Shown here one piece after another: positions 1 to 11,350 of a stretch of DNA of 64,000 nt. Position numbers and translations under genes: made by a program. The stretch is taken from NCBI GenBank assembly GCA_000827265.1, contig KN834757.1:348537-412536 (forward strand), given 5' to 3'. The DNA comes from Collybiopsis luxurians FD-317 M1 (Eukaryota; Basidiomycota; Agaricomycetes; Agaricales; Omphalotaceae). Within the stretch, counting starts at the first letter, position 1. Each line of letters starts with the position of its first letter. Below the pieces are notes generated by a model. It made no database searches. It was not told the origin of the DNA and was given only the letters and a program-made list of their open reading frames with translations.

Positions 1-952
1 AATGCCACCTCACCGTCTCTTATCACAACAGCAAATAAAGACGTTCCTCGAAAATATTGTAGTCCGGGAGTTTGACACCACGCTCCGTATGCTTTTCGCA
101 GGGTCAAGGCGAATAACAGGACGTCATACAGGAACAGAACTTCCCAACCAACAGCGGACACTGGTGAAAGGTCAATACCCGAGAGGTTCAGAAAAATCCA
201 GAGTGCCTACAAGCAGCGCTAAAGAACAGGAATTGGAATGGAAGAATGGTAACATACAAGCTCTACGTACTTTTTGAGATTCAAAAGATCGTGGCAAGCA
301 GCGAAAGGTATCGACGAGGGGATTTTAGTCGAAGAAGATAGCAGGTCCAAAGCCTGGAATAACGATCGGTGACTACAAACCAACGATGAAGAGCAGACCT
401 ACTACGGTCATGCCGATACCGATAAGCATGAGCAACGAAAGAACTATTAAGAGGTGCTTGTTGCAATCATAGAGAGCGTATACACGCAATGTAAGTAGAA
501 CTAGATTCCGAGATTTCAGCGCTACAGGTTGGTTCGCGATTTGTTGAACACTCACTGGCGACAATCAGCCCGACGAGAGCATGAAAAAGCTCTTGAAATA
601 TGTTCCAGGCGCTGCAACTACACTCCAATGAGACGCTTGATCATGAAAAGCGAGAAGACAGGTGAAAAACCTCTATCATGAAGTTTAGAGCATCCATCCA
701 AGATCGAGCAATATCGAGACTCACAGAAGAAACGAATATGGATAAGACTATGCAGATATTCCCGAAGAAGGAGAAGTATCTGTTGACGAAAAACAGATAG
801 GTGCTGACAGTTCTGGGACGTTTCCAAAGTAGATTGAATTCGGAATCTTGGAACAGTGATCGTCAGAACACCAACGGAGCCTTGAACAGAAACAAGACTG
901 TACTGAATGTTAGGATGTGGTCGTAATAAAGAAGTGCTGATTTCCAAATCAT
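1..952 (-). CDS. DUF6533 multi-pass membrane protein (3' end cut by window edge)
   Basis: I do not know a function for this family; DUF6533 proteins are basidiomycete integral membrane proteins of roughly 300-350 aa. Spliced reading on the minus strand gives the family landmarks in order: YYDHILTF (near 900), then after an intron EFNLLWKRPRTV and the helix around NRYFSFFGNICIVLS (near 750-850), then CSAWNIFQELFHALVGLIVA (near 580), then ILLTLRVYALYDCNKH with a following hydrophobic helix (about 370-510). The C-terminal signature WEVLFLYDVLLFALTLRKAY and then LFAVVIRDGEVA lies near positions 1-130. Intron borders fit GT-AG (for example gtgagt...tctag between the third and fourth blocks). The start at 952 (MIWKSALL) is the only nearby in-frame ATG and is uncertain; a further 5' exon is possible. 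The last residues lie outside the window. No stop was seen in the joined exons, so the gene looks intact as far as it goes. Confidence 0.75.
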
Positions 953-1504
953 GAGAGGGAGGTTTAAGCAAATAGGACCCGCTTTGCTTACTGGCCGCGA
1001 CTAAGTGGAGACAAACGTCATTCCTCCTGGAAGAAAGCTTCAGTCACAAAAACCAAACACAAGTGAACCAGGTAGCTCACAGTTTTGTCTCGAGCTCAAT
1101 CTCAGATGAAACCATCAGAGAGAATACCACCAGAGAGCAAAAAATCGAAGAAAGAAGAATACTTGAGCATCTTTTTCTAACAAGCAGCTCAGGGACTGAT
1201 CTATAGTTCCTGAAACTGAAATAGGCGCGTCAGTCGGACTCAACGGGCTCAAGAACGCCGATGACAGCCAAAATGCTCATGGCGGGTTACCCAGTTGATA
1301 TGGCAGTGTTTTTTTGGCTACTTGTCTCTGCAGGGTGAAGAGAACTGCCTATGTCCCACGCTCAGTGTCAGCTCTGGTTCTGGGCCGCAACGTATGAGGC
1401 TGAATTTCGAGAGCTTCAAAGGGTTCAGATACAAACGTTGGTATGGCGGTCGTGGTGGAAAATAAAAGGCACAAGGGGGGTCCGGCGGTCCGGGTGATCC
1501 AGAG
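953..1504. other. Intergenic, no gene seen
   Basis: Between the DUF6533 start and the tandem repeat I see no coding signature on either strand. It probably holds the DUF6533 promoter. Confidence 0.4.
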
Positions 1505-3600
1505 TCCGCACTCGGTCAGAGCCCGAGGGATCTTCTCCCCGCGAAGAGCAACGTTCCTCAATGCCTTTAGGAATTTACATTCATGGTATCGGTTGCGGCA
1601 GTTTGCTCGTACCTAGCATCTGAGCTAGTTTTCTCTCGGAGGAAATTGCACCTTATACCGTTTTAGACCTCAACTTTGTGCATTACCGAAAAGGAAAATC
1701 GGCGACAATCATCACTCTTCAGCCAAGAGCCATTACTTCAGAACTCATAGATTCAAAGGCGCATTGAGATCCAGAATCAATTTCAAGCGGGACAGGAGCA
1801 TGGAGATACTAAGCAAGAGGGAAGTCTGGATAGGCGCGTACCGACTCCCAAGTTCCGAGCGTTTAAGATTCAAAAACACGCCAACAGCTGCCTAATACCA
1901 GTGTACGAGTCCAGTTTTAAGTGACATACGAGAATGCTAAACCGGTACAGAGAAGATTACCGTACCCGAAGGGTAGGCTAATGTAGGTAAAGCTTGCTTT
2001 CCAGCTGTCTTCCTTTGTCACGGTGAAGCGCTCTGCCATCGTACCGATCCCGGCTATCTCTTCCACTACCGGCCCCATCCCGTTCATCTCTCTGCAACTC
2101 CAGTGATCTCTCTTTCCATCCTCCCCTGAGCTAACCTTCAATAGAACATCTGCCTAGTTACTCAGTGAGACTTCCTCTTCCAATCCGAGTCTTCGTTTGG
2201 TTCCCATCGGGCTTCCCCTGCCCTTGACTATTCTCTGTCCCTTTATGCTCCACCGCAAACAAGGCGCTACCCATGCAACATTTTGGTATGTACCCCTCGA
2301 CAACTTCTACTGCGCTCCGCTCCTCCCAAATCCTCGCCCTCCCCATGCTGTCGCTGGGATAACTCGCACGACTGAAGACACGACCCTGGAAGCTTATTCT
2401 TCCCTGCGCCAAAAAGTCCTTCATCCAAGCGGTAAATCCGTGGATCTACAACTCCTCACAGCTTTTGGTTCTCACTTTTTCGTTTTCCTGCGAGTTTATA
2501 TTACGCTCTCTTTGTGCAAAGTTATGCTTCTACGTTCATCTTTTTGCGATCTCCTCTTGCTTGCTTTAGCACTCGAGGTGCACTCAGTCAAAGCCCGAAG
2601 GATTTTCTCCCCGCAAAGAGCAACGTTCGTCAATGTTTTTCGGGCTCGCTTTTAGGAATTTATATTCATGGTACCGTTACGGCAAATTGTTCATACCTAG
2701 CATCTGAGCTAGTTTCCTCTCGAAGGAAATTGCAACTTATACCGCTTTTAGACTTTAACTTATTAGAAAATGAACGATACTCATCACTCTCCGAATAAGA
2801 GCCTTTAGTTCAGAACCCATAGCGAAGGGGATTAAAAGGCGTATCGAGGTCCAAAATCAGTTTTAGGTGGAACAGGGGCGTTGAGGTACTAAGCAAGAGG
2901 TAAGTCTGGATAGGCGGGTACCGACTCCCAAGTTCCGAGTCAGTCAAATGTTCAAGTTTCAAAAACTCACCCAACATCTGCCTGTTACTAGTGTACAAGT
3001 CCCGTTTGAGGTGACACACGAAAATGCTGGACCGGTACAGAGAAGGTTACCGATACCCGGAGGGGTGGGCCTACGGTAAAGCTCGCTTTTCGTTGCTATG
3101 GATCTGCCTTCCTTTATCACGGTGAAGCTCTCTGTTATCGTCCCGCTCCCCGCTATCTCCCACATCCCCAGCCCCATCATGATCCTCTTCATCCCTGTGT
3201 GGCCAGCCCGGTGCTCTCTCTTTCCGTCCTCCCCTGAGCTATCCCTTAATAGAACATCCGCCTAGTCATCTAATGAGACCTCACCTTCCTGTCCTCGTCT
3301 GGTTCTCATCTTCTTGCTCGGGCTTTCCTTGCCCTTCGCTGCTCCCCTAATCCTCACCCTGCCCATCCTGTCTTTGGAATAATAGCCGGTGACTGAAGAC
3401 ACGATCTTCGAGTTTATTCCTCTCTACACCAAACGGGTTCTTCGTCGCATCCTCATTTACGGTAAATCCATGAATCTACGAATCCTCAAAACCTTTGAGT
3501 CTTACTTTTCGTTTTCCCCGCGAGCTTACTTTACACTCTCTCCGTGTGAACCTACGCTTCTACGTTCAATTCTTGCGATCTCCTCTTGCTTGCATCAATG
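1505..3600. repeat. Tandem duplication, about 1.07 kb unit, two diverged copies
   Basis: Copy 1 (about 1505-2570) and copy 2 (about 2578-3595) lie head to tail. Matching landmarks are the segment with gagcaacgttc at about 1545 and 2620, the stretch cctagcatctgagctagtt at about 1612 and 2697, gctaaaccggtacagagaag at about 1935 against gctggaccggtacagagaag at about 3025, and tgcgatctcctcttgcttgc at about 2546 and 3586. The copies differ by many substitutions and small indels, so the duplication is not recent. Neither copy shows a convincing protein. The unit could be a pair of adjacent LTRs or a non-autonomous element, but no clean terminal inverted repeats or target-site duplication were seen. 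Confidence 0.75.
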
Positions 3601-3727
3601 GCCCAATTCAAACCATGCCCAGCCACCCGTGCTCGGGGTGGAGTACCTCAGCTTACACTAGCTCAAACCCACACTTGAATATTCGTTATCAACAACCACA
3701 ATAATCTTCTCGCTCTTAAAATAGTTA

Positions 3728-4525
3728 ACTCGTCCTCCCTCCTAGCCTCCCAAAGCTCAAACTCGAGATACGGGACGCCGATCAGCCTCCCTACTCATAC
3801 GCACGCCATAAAAAATAGGCAAGTGAGTACTTGATCAGTTGATCTACTTCATCCTTTCATTCCCATCAAGATCGTACCTCCGCCACATAATACGGTATAA
3901 CCATTCGTTCCAGAATATCCAGCTCATCCTCCCTCCTCTTTCCAGCAACCCAACGTACCAGCTCAAGATACCCATCCATAACATATGGTATGTACAATAG
4001 GAAAGTAAGTACTTTATTAGTCAAACCACTCTATCCTTTTTTATCCCGTTCAACTTAAGATCGTACATACGCCACGTACAGTATACTCATTTGTTCCAGA
4101 ATACCCAACTCATCCTCTCTTTCCTGCCCAGCCACCCAACGCTCCAACTCAAGATAGTAGTCAACGCGGGTGCCGACCAGCCTATGTACCTACTCGTACG
4201 CACGGTATGTTCAATAGGGAAGTAAGTACTTAATTAGTCAATCCACTCTATCCTTTTTCATTCCGTTACACCTAAAATCGTACACCGTACGCCACATACG
4301 GTATACCCATTCGTTCCAGAATCATGATCCCCGACTCTTTCTCCCTCCTCATCCCAGCCACCCAACGCTCCAACTCGAGATAGTATTCGGCGTGAGCTCC
4401 AACCAGCCTATGTACCTACTCGTACATAGGTATGTTCAAAAGGCAAGTAAGTACCTTATTAGTCAATCCACTCTATCCTTTTTTCATCCCTATAAACGTA
4501 CGTATGCCATATACGGTATACCCTC
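3728..4525. repeat. Satellite-like array, roughly 190-225 bp unit, about four copies
   Basis: The motif ggcaagtgagtact / ggaaagtaagtact / gggaagtaagtact / ggcaagtaagtacc recurs at about 3820, 4000, 4215 and 4440. Each is followed by a ccactctatcctttt block and by gccacatacggtat-like and cgttccagaat blocks, and then by a ccacccaacgctccaactc block. Units vary in length by small indels. The array sits directly after the 1.07 kb tandem repeat. No coding potential was seen. The copies are diverged enough to be an old minisatellite. Confidence 0.75.
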
Positions 4526-6704
4526 TCATAATCCCCTTCCTACATAAACATATACCTTCTCTGAATTCTCCGTTCCCATGCAATTCAACGGCGGCGACTT
4601 GAAGACTTGCCTGCCCAATATATCAAGAGTCAACGGATATAAAGAGATCCAGAAGCTCCGAGCGATGCGAACGCTGAAGGAGAGGCACTCGGAAAACTCA
4701 GCGGGTAAAATAGAAAAAGAAACGAACGCACGAACGAATACACAGACAAACATACGACAGAAGCTAAAAAAACGCCAATATCAAGTACCGTACTTACTGT
4801 ACTTGAACCGTATTTTTGCACCCTTGCTTATTCGAATAAAATCAGTTCCTGTTCCTAGAATCAGGGCATCAGTACATAACCCAATCCAATTCCTCCATGT
4901 AGCGTGTCCCCTCCCTATACATATACATAGCGTGATTATATGCATTGTATATACTTAAAATAAATATCATGTCAAGCCACGTCAAGTACTTACTTTTTCA
5001 AGTTAAAGTAGCTACCCTTTCCTCATCTCCCCCCCTTCCTCCTCCTCCTCGGATTTCGCTCGGCCAGCTCGGAAAAACATGCGCAGTGAGCACAAGGAGA
5101 TCTACAGTCCGCAGTGTTCAAAGCCACACAAAAAGCAACCGGGTAGGGCAAGGGTTCCACCTGATATATGTATCGTCTTGATATCATTGATATGTGAGGT
5201 CTGAGCTCACAATCATATGTACGGTATGGTCCGTGTCTCCGTTCATGTCCATGAGGGTAGCGCACATCTTTTCATAACCACGACAAACCGAACATCAAAC
5301 TAAGCAAGTCAAGGAAGGTACTCGGCAGACGAGCATACCCAGTGCACGAAAGTGCACGCTGCCAGCACAAAGTAGCTACAGAATCAATTGCTTGCATTTC
5401 TTTCCGGAATTAAGTTTACATATTGTACCTCTTTACCAAGAGAAAATAAAGAGACAAATGTGAGAAGATTTAGTACACTATAATGAATAAAAACGAAAGC
5501 GTATAAAAACGACGGTCGAACAAAACGGGAACCAAGGCGACGAAAATCATATACATACACCCCCCACCCCCATCCTTGTTCCTCCTTTCTTCCCTCGGAT
5601 CGCGAGAAAAGGCTAAGAAAATACAAGGGACTAAAGCAAGCGTCTGCATCCGCGTGATGGGAAATCATCTCTCTCTTCTTCATATCATATCTCCTTCTCT
5701 CACCCGATATCCTTCCTCTCCCACCGACCCCATTCTCTCTCCTCAACTCCCCTTTGCCTCCCGGCTCCGAGACACCAAACCACAAGCAAATGGCAATCAG
5801 AAACAGGACATGACACTCCTTACAACATGATGTTTCGGATCTACACGAAGTATCAAAGGAAAAAGAAGCGTCAATCCCCAGCGTTCAGCGCAAATGAAAT
5901 ATACCAAAAAAGGATTGGATCAAGCACTCACATTCTTGCTAACAATCGCACTGGGTGATTGTACAAGGCACGAACAACAACAACGACGAGAACGATAACG
6001 ATAACGACACGGGACATCGACACATCGGTACACGAGAAAGACAAGGACAGAGAAGACCAGGGCAGGGCATGGGCAGAACAATCAATCGGCGATTGAGAGA
6101 GTTTGTTCCGAAGGTTTATGGTGATATCGCAGGTATTTGGAGCCCGATCCGAATTGCGTATTAAGTAGAGGTCCATCCATCAGTTTGAAGGTGGCGCATT
6201 TGGGATAGTTGGGGAGCCAAAAAAAGATGGGCGTTTCGAGGCGTAACCCGTAACACATCGCATTCGTTTTCGTATTCGTATTTCGTACGAGATTGTTTGC
6301 GAGGCCAAGCCGATTCCCGATAAGCACACGTTTATGTGAAAAAAAGAAGAAAGAATGGGGAGAAAATCATGAGATTGATTTGCTCGGGACGGAAATAGCA
6401 CGTACGAATAAAATAGAAAGAAGGCTAGATTTAGAAAGAACGCATCGCCTATGCGAGAGAGAGGGAGAGAAGGCGGTGAAGCGAGCACGTGCAGTAAGCA
6501 TTCGCGTTCGCATGCGCATGCTCACAATCATGGTCTTCGAATCTGAAGACCGATGACACTGGAAGTTCACATACAGGCACAAAAGAGGGAATTGCGACGA
6601 AAAAGACAAGATTTATGATGCTAGATGTGACAATGGTCCCGAATAAGGATAAACAGAGCGAAACATATGTAATTGCGAGGAGAAGAAAGAACCAAGGAGT
6701 AGAG
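4526..6704. other. Non-coding stretch between repeat array and Galpha gene
   Basis: Several open frames occur here on both strands, but none shows a recognisable domain, splice-consistent extension or codon pattern. Low-complexity pieces are present, such as the aacgataacgataacgac run near 5990-6010 and pyrimidine-rich blocks near 5660-5760. The right part probably contains the 3' UTR of the Galpha gene. Confidence 0.4.
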
Positions 6705-8417
6705 TCAAATCAGCGCCGCTGTTTCAAGATTGCTCCGCAGGACAATGCTGTAAGATGGGTTTGGAAGGGGGAAAGAATAACGTTGAGCGCACGGTTGGGA
6801 AGAAGTGAAAATGTCGTAACAAGTTTGCAGCGAGAGAAACAAAATATACACCAATGGGGAAATTTACTCACTCTGGTCAAAAAACAATGTCAGTCTGAGC
6901 TTACAAAGACGAATAATCAAACCTTACCTTCAACTGCAGCCATTACAACCCGAAGCAGTGCCGTATCCGTCGCTGTCGTAGTACTTTGTTCCATGGGATT
7001 AGACCGTTACTAATGCCCGAATGAGAGTACGCACTGAATATAGATCTCTCGCTCTTTCGTCTTATCGGCTTTCTGTGCCAAACGGCCGAATCGTTTCTTG
7101 AAGTATTCGCGCCCTGCTTTTGCGTCACCAGGCTCACCATCGTAATCCTACAGGACAGAGAGTAATTAAAACCGTCAAAGGTTGACATAAATGTCAATTA
7201 ACGCACCGGGAAGAAATTCTTGATATCTGAATGAGGAATTTTCTTTTCGAACAAATCGTTCTTATTAAGGAACAGGATCTGTTTTACGGTTAACCGGCGG
7301 GGCACCAGTGATGGCAATGAAACTCACGATTGAGGTCTGTTTGAACCACTGCGAGTGACATATCGAGTCCCAGATGGTCATTGCATCTTGCATTTGATTC
7401 TAGGAAAAGAATGAAGGAGTAAGAATGACCGGGAAGAGATGAGCGTAAATGTGCTTACTGCATCGCGTTCCTCCACTAAACACTGGTCGTACCCACTCAA
7501 GCTCACCAAAAACAATATGCTAGTCACATCCTGGAAGCAATGTATCCACTTTCTCCGCTCGCTCTTCTGACCCCCAACATCGACCATAAGCATCTCGTGA
7601 TCCTTAAGCGAGAATGTAGTCTCTGTAATCCCGATTGTCCGAGCCCGAGCATGAATGATGTCCTGCTCCGTAGGCTGATAGCCTGGCTCAAACAGCCGGT
7701 CGAGGTTTGAAAAGTAATAGATTAGACTAGAAACAGAGTCAGCCATCAAGATCCGAACAAGACTCCGGCGCCGTAACTCACTTTTCTGGTAATGCGGCCT
7801 CGTTTCCTCGTTCATAAGCTTGTTGTAGATTCGGATCTGCCCAGAGACTTGCCAGAGGGGTATGATATGATGGGGGGAAGGGTTCGCCGTCTCGAATATC
7901 TGGAGCATTTTCGATGAGATCGACGAAGGGCAGGTTTTCCTCTGACACTTTGAGCTCCATTTCCTCCATCGCTTCCAGCACATACTTCAATCCTTGCTGA
8001 GTCAGATTTAAGAAGATGAGTTGTCGGAAGAACTCTATCTCTTGTGAAGAGAAGGGCACTCGATGTATAAGACGCATTTGCTACGTATAAACCATCATGA
8101 GCTGCGCATCCTTGCCCGGGCAAAAGTATCAACACGCACCTTGAGAATTGTCGACTTGCCGGAATCACCAGAACCCAACAGCAAAACCTGTTAACTTGTT
8201 TAAGCATGCGACAAAAAACCACAGCTTGGAATGCAGTGACCTTGACTTGTTGAGCCAACTTTGCTTTGTGCTAAAATTTCGTCTTTTGGTCAGATGGGAA
8301 CAAAAAATTCAGCATAAAAATCCTAACCTCTCGCAGCTCCTTCTCAGCCTGACGATGAAGAGCCTTTTCATGAGCGGTGATTTCTACGCCGCCTCCAGAT
8401 GATAGACAAGCACCCAT
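6705..8417 (-). CDS. Heterotrimeric G-protein alpha subunit
   Basis: GTP-binding signalling subunit that couples membrane receptors to cAMP/MAPK pathways at the inner plasma membrane. Joined exons (8417-8328, 8270-8241, 8187-8140, 8080-7782, 7726-7459, 7399-7328, 7278-7207, 7147-7035, 6983-6928, 6872, 6747-6705) give 1092 nt, 363 aa, the normal family length. The N-terminus MGACLS has the myristoylated Gly2 and a palmitoylation Cys4. The P-loop GSGDSGKS is at residues 45-52. Switch I is [12 protein letters not shown] (Arg183 matches the arginine modified by cholera toxin in animal proteins). DVGGQ is switch II, with Gln209 as the GTPase glutamine. NKND gives guanine specificity and TATDT is the G5 loop. 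The C-terminal alpha5 helix reads [20 protein letters not shown]. It lacks the Cys at -4 that pertussis toxin would modify. All introns are GT-AG and 49-59 nt, except the last (124 nt). The E-D junction needs a one-base exon at 6872 (listed separately). Confidence 0.95.
6872..6872 (-). other. Putative single-nucleotide exon of the Galpha gene
   Basis: Exon 9 ends GTT GAA G at 6928 before gtaagg, and the last exon starts at 6747 with C ATT GTC CTG after cttacag. Direct joining puts the last exon in the wrong frame. Between them lies ttttttgaccag-A-gtgagt. The A at 6872 (minus strand) is bracketed by a strong acceptor with a polypyrimidine tract and a consensus donor. Including it makes GAA GAC ATT (E-D-I) and restores the family alpha5 helix. 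The flanking introns would be 55 nt and 124 nt. This is inferred from sequence; a sequencing error or another tiny exon inside the 124-nt intron is the main alternative. Confidence 0.7.
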
Positions 8418-11084
8418 AGCTAATCACCGATGGAGGATGGAAGGAAAGGAAAGGAAAGACGACAGGTATCGCAGACAAAGGGGAAAAAGGGAAGGATTTC
8501 CGCTTGCGAAAGCGGTTGATGAAATGATTGATATATGACCAAAGGTTCTGATGTCAATAACAAATCCGAGATTGAGGACCTTTTTCAAGGTAAATAATGT
8601 AATAAACGAGACTAGATAGCGAGCAAAATAGTAGAGGAGATGATAGCTGGTGGTAAGGGAATGAGCAACCTGGCACAAAATAAAGGGCGAAACGAGGGCG
8701 ACAGGGAAAGCACCGTTCGGCAAACATGTATTCATTCTTCCGTCTCCCACGATCATTGAGTAATTCGCATCAATTCAGCATCAACTCATAGCCACCGAGC
8801 CAACGTCTCATCAGCGCCGATTCCGTGGACCTCTGAGATGATCCTTTTAGCCAGCCTATCTCCAACCATATACTTGCTGTAACTTGCCCTTGATAAGTTA
8901 TTTATTCTTTTTCAACGTACACAGGCATCGTCAAGACGATAATAATGACAGCCTGCTACATACAACGTTAACTAGGGTCGAGACAAGGCCTTCCTGCCTC
9001 CGTGTGTAACTCTCCGTTTCACTTCCACCAACAACTGACGCGGGGCCAGTAAATATCTCCCTGCAACTTTGAGCGGTAAGTAAACGTGGTTGGCTGGGGT
9101 TGTATAACATACTCCTAGCTTGAGACAATTCCGAATGCTTGCGGCAGGGCTGCTCCTACTGCGCGACAGATTGGGGTCATTCACGGAGTCCTGGTTCTAC
9201 CCTTGCTTTTTTGTCTTGTTATTTTCCTTACACATACATCTACCCGCTCCGCACGGCGTATTAACAACTCTTCAAACTTGAAACTACATCCGTGCTTCTT
9301 TCTTCCCTGTTTTCTCTTTTCAATTGAGTCCAAGAATTCATATGTACTCAATTTCCTGTTTCCGAGGTGCATAGAATTGTCGGAGAAATGCACGTACATA
9401 CAGGACTTGCTTTGACGGCGCTCAATCACTGACGGTACCTAAAGTTTGCGATAGTCATGGGGTTTCTTTTTTTCTCTTTCCTCACTCATTGCTTCCAGTG
9501 CTACCGGCGACAATCCAGAAGGCTAAACGGTAACTTATGGGTCTAACCATATTCCGAGTACTCAGGCTCACCGAACTATCAGGGTGGCCGTGTATCCACG
9601 TCAAGCTGCCTGTTTCCCTCAAACGAAAAAGAAAAAAACATCAATAGGCTTTCCCACAGGAGGAAACGAAGAAACAAAGAAAACGACGGAGGTCGACAGG
9701 GGAACATCCCCACACCCCACACTGTGTATCTGTTTCCGTTGGTCATCGAGCCAGAGGACACCGTGACTGCGCCACGCACTGTCTACCCTGCCCCCCTTTC
9801 CCAGAAGCTAAGGAGAGACTGGACACCAATCCACGCCGACGTCCATTTGTTACTCAATCCCTCTTGCTTCGAAGCGAGGAAAATCCCACCAGCCTGCCAG
9901 CCCTTAACGGAACCGAACTCCAAGCCGATCGATCTTCAAGCTTCAAGAGCAGGGATCTTACTTACCTTGACAATAACACAATACTTGTAGGTCGCACGTT
10001 TGCACCCTCAACTCAAGTTCAGGATCTCCTGCGTATGCGTACGTACACACCCAAATCGAATAAAGCACTTAGACTGGCAGCACAATATACTTATACTCAT
10101 GACGAGTCGCCCGGTTCCGACTAAGTATGTAGCACTATGCTGGCCCTATCCTATAAGTCTACTTCAAGCTAGACGTGGTAAGGACGGTAAGTTACATAGT
10201 AACCATGTGAGTGATTTTAACCTTCACCCGCCTCACCTTTCCTATGTTCCGCCTGAAAGAATCAAAGCTAAATGCTAGTTCCGACCAGCCTGTAATTTAA
10301 ATTCATATCATCCCAGCGAGGATCCAGGGGAAAAAAAAGCACTGTGTATCTCGTTGATGATGATTTGCGTGCTCAACGTCGTGTGGAGCGGAGAGTAAAT
10401 TGAATGTCTTTCAAGATCTTCCATTGTCCATGTCAATAAACAGTGGTGGTCAGATCTCCATCATCATTATCACTGGTCAGTGTGACTCAGGCTAGGCTAC
10501 CACGCCATACTCTCTTGGCGGACACTTCCCTGAGTTCCTTTCTTCGGAGTGTAATTTTTTTTCTCAGTCTAAACCGACCCCCGTGTGGCAACCAAATAAT
10601 GGGAGTAAGCAGCGGACCTGCAACTGAATATTTCTTGCGTCCCGTGTTCTAACCAAAGCCACAGGCTCATCTCACAGTACTAGTGGCACGTAGCGGAATG
10701 GGAAATATGAACGTTGTTAAGAGGCATTGAGAATTGTCGTGGAATGGACGCAGTTGAAGTAAGCTATGATGAACATTCGCACGTTATGCGCTCAGCCTCT
10801 CGCGCAAGATTCATGACCAGTTCACTGCTACGGTGAACTTGTGATTGATCTTGACCGGGGAAGTTGACTTATTTGGATATTTTATTACTTATTTTAGTTA
10901 CTTACTGGCTCCACTTTCACCCACTGTCGTTTAGGGTAGACATTCAACTCCGAGTTAGTTGGATTACATGGATCAGAGGCCCTATCTGGATGATAATACG
11001 GAACACTGTGCGTGGAGCTTCGCCACTATGCTTGACTTGCACAACGAAGTGAGAGAAGAAAGACCAAAGGAGAAATGAAAGCAA
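8418..11084. other. Intergenic, no supported gene
   Basis: This 2.7 kb interval contains the Galpha promoter next to 8418, including a purine-rich run of repeated ggaaa units near 8438-8460. Short open frames between 8900 and 10700 have no domain or splice-consistent partner. I see no RNA gene. Confidence 0.4.
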
Positions 11085-11162
11085 TGAATCAGTGGCGTAG
11101 TTGGTTGTCTTCCGGTGTTTCACAGAAGTCCCGAACCCCCAGTTCGAGCCCGGGTCGAATCA
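11085..11162 (+). pseudogene. Decayed tRNA-like sequence (tRNA-Val-like, CAC-type loop)
   Basis: The sequence carries D-arm-like GTGGCGTAGTTGGTTGTC and a T-arm-like CCCAGTTCGAGCCCGGG followed by TCGAATCA. Both strongly resemble the intact tRNA-Val at 25294-25386 in this window. The anticodon region reads GTGTTTCACAGAAG, which suggests a former CAC anticodon. The 5' acceptor strand (tgaatcagt) does not pair with the 3' TCGAATC, so it should not fold into a working tRNA. It could be a tRNA relic or the head of a tRNA-derived SINE. Confidence 0.5.
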
Positions 11163-11350
11163 TGCGTAGGATTTTTCACGATATATTCTTCTTACAGGTC
11201 CCTGCACCCTTACACTAATACACCTATTAATTATTATATTACCTAACGTACACAGCACCCGGATACACCTCTATCCAATCGACTCTCACAACTACAATCA
11301 ATCTTACACTCAGACTCCGAAGAACCAGCTTCAACGACTTATTCAATAAA

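Noticed and set aside
2197..2655. 152-aa open frame on the plus strand
   Set aside because: It lies across the tandem repeat and its counterpart in the second copy is broken; no domain.
5384..5785. 133-aa minus-strand frame
   Set aside because: Low-complexity Gly/Arg-rich translation of pyrimidine-rich DNA, no domain or splice partner.
6872..6878. Galpha ending early with GAG TGA after gaccag
   Set aside because: Would remove the alpha5 helix needed for receptor coupling, whereas a perfect helix is encoded at 6747-6705.
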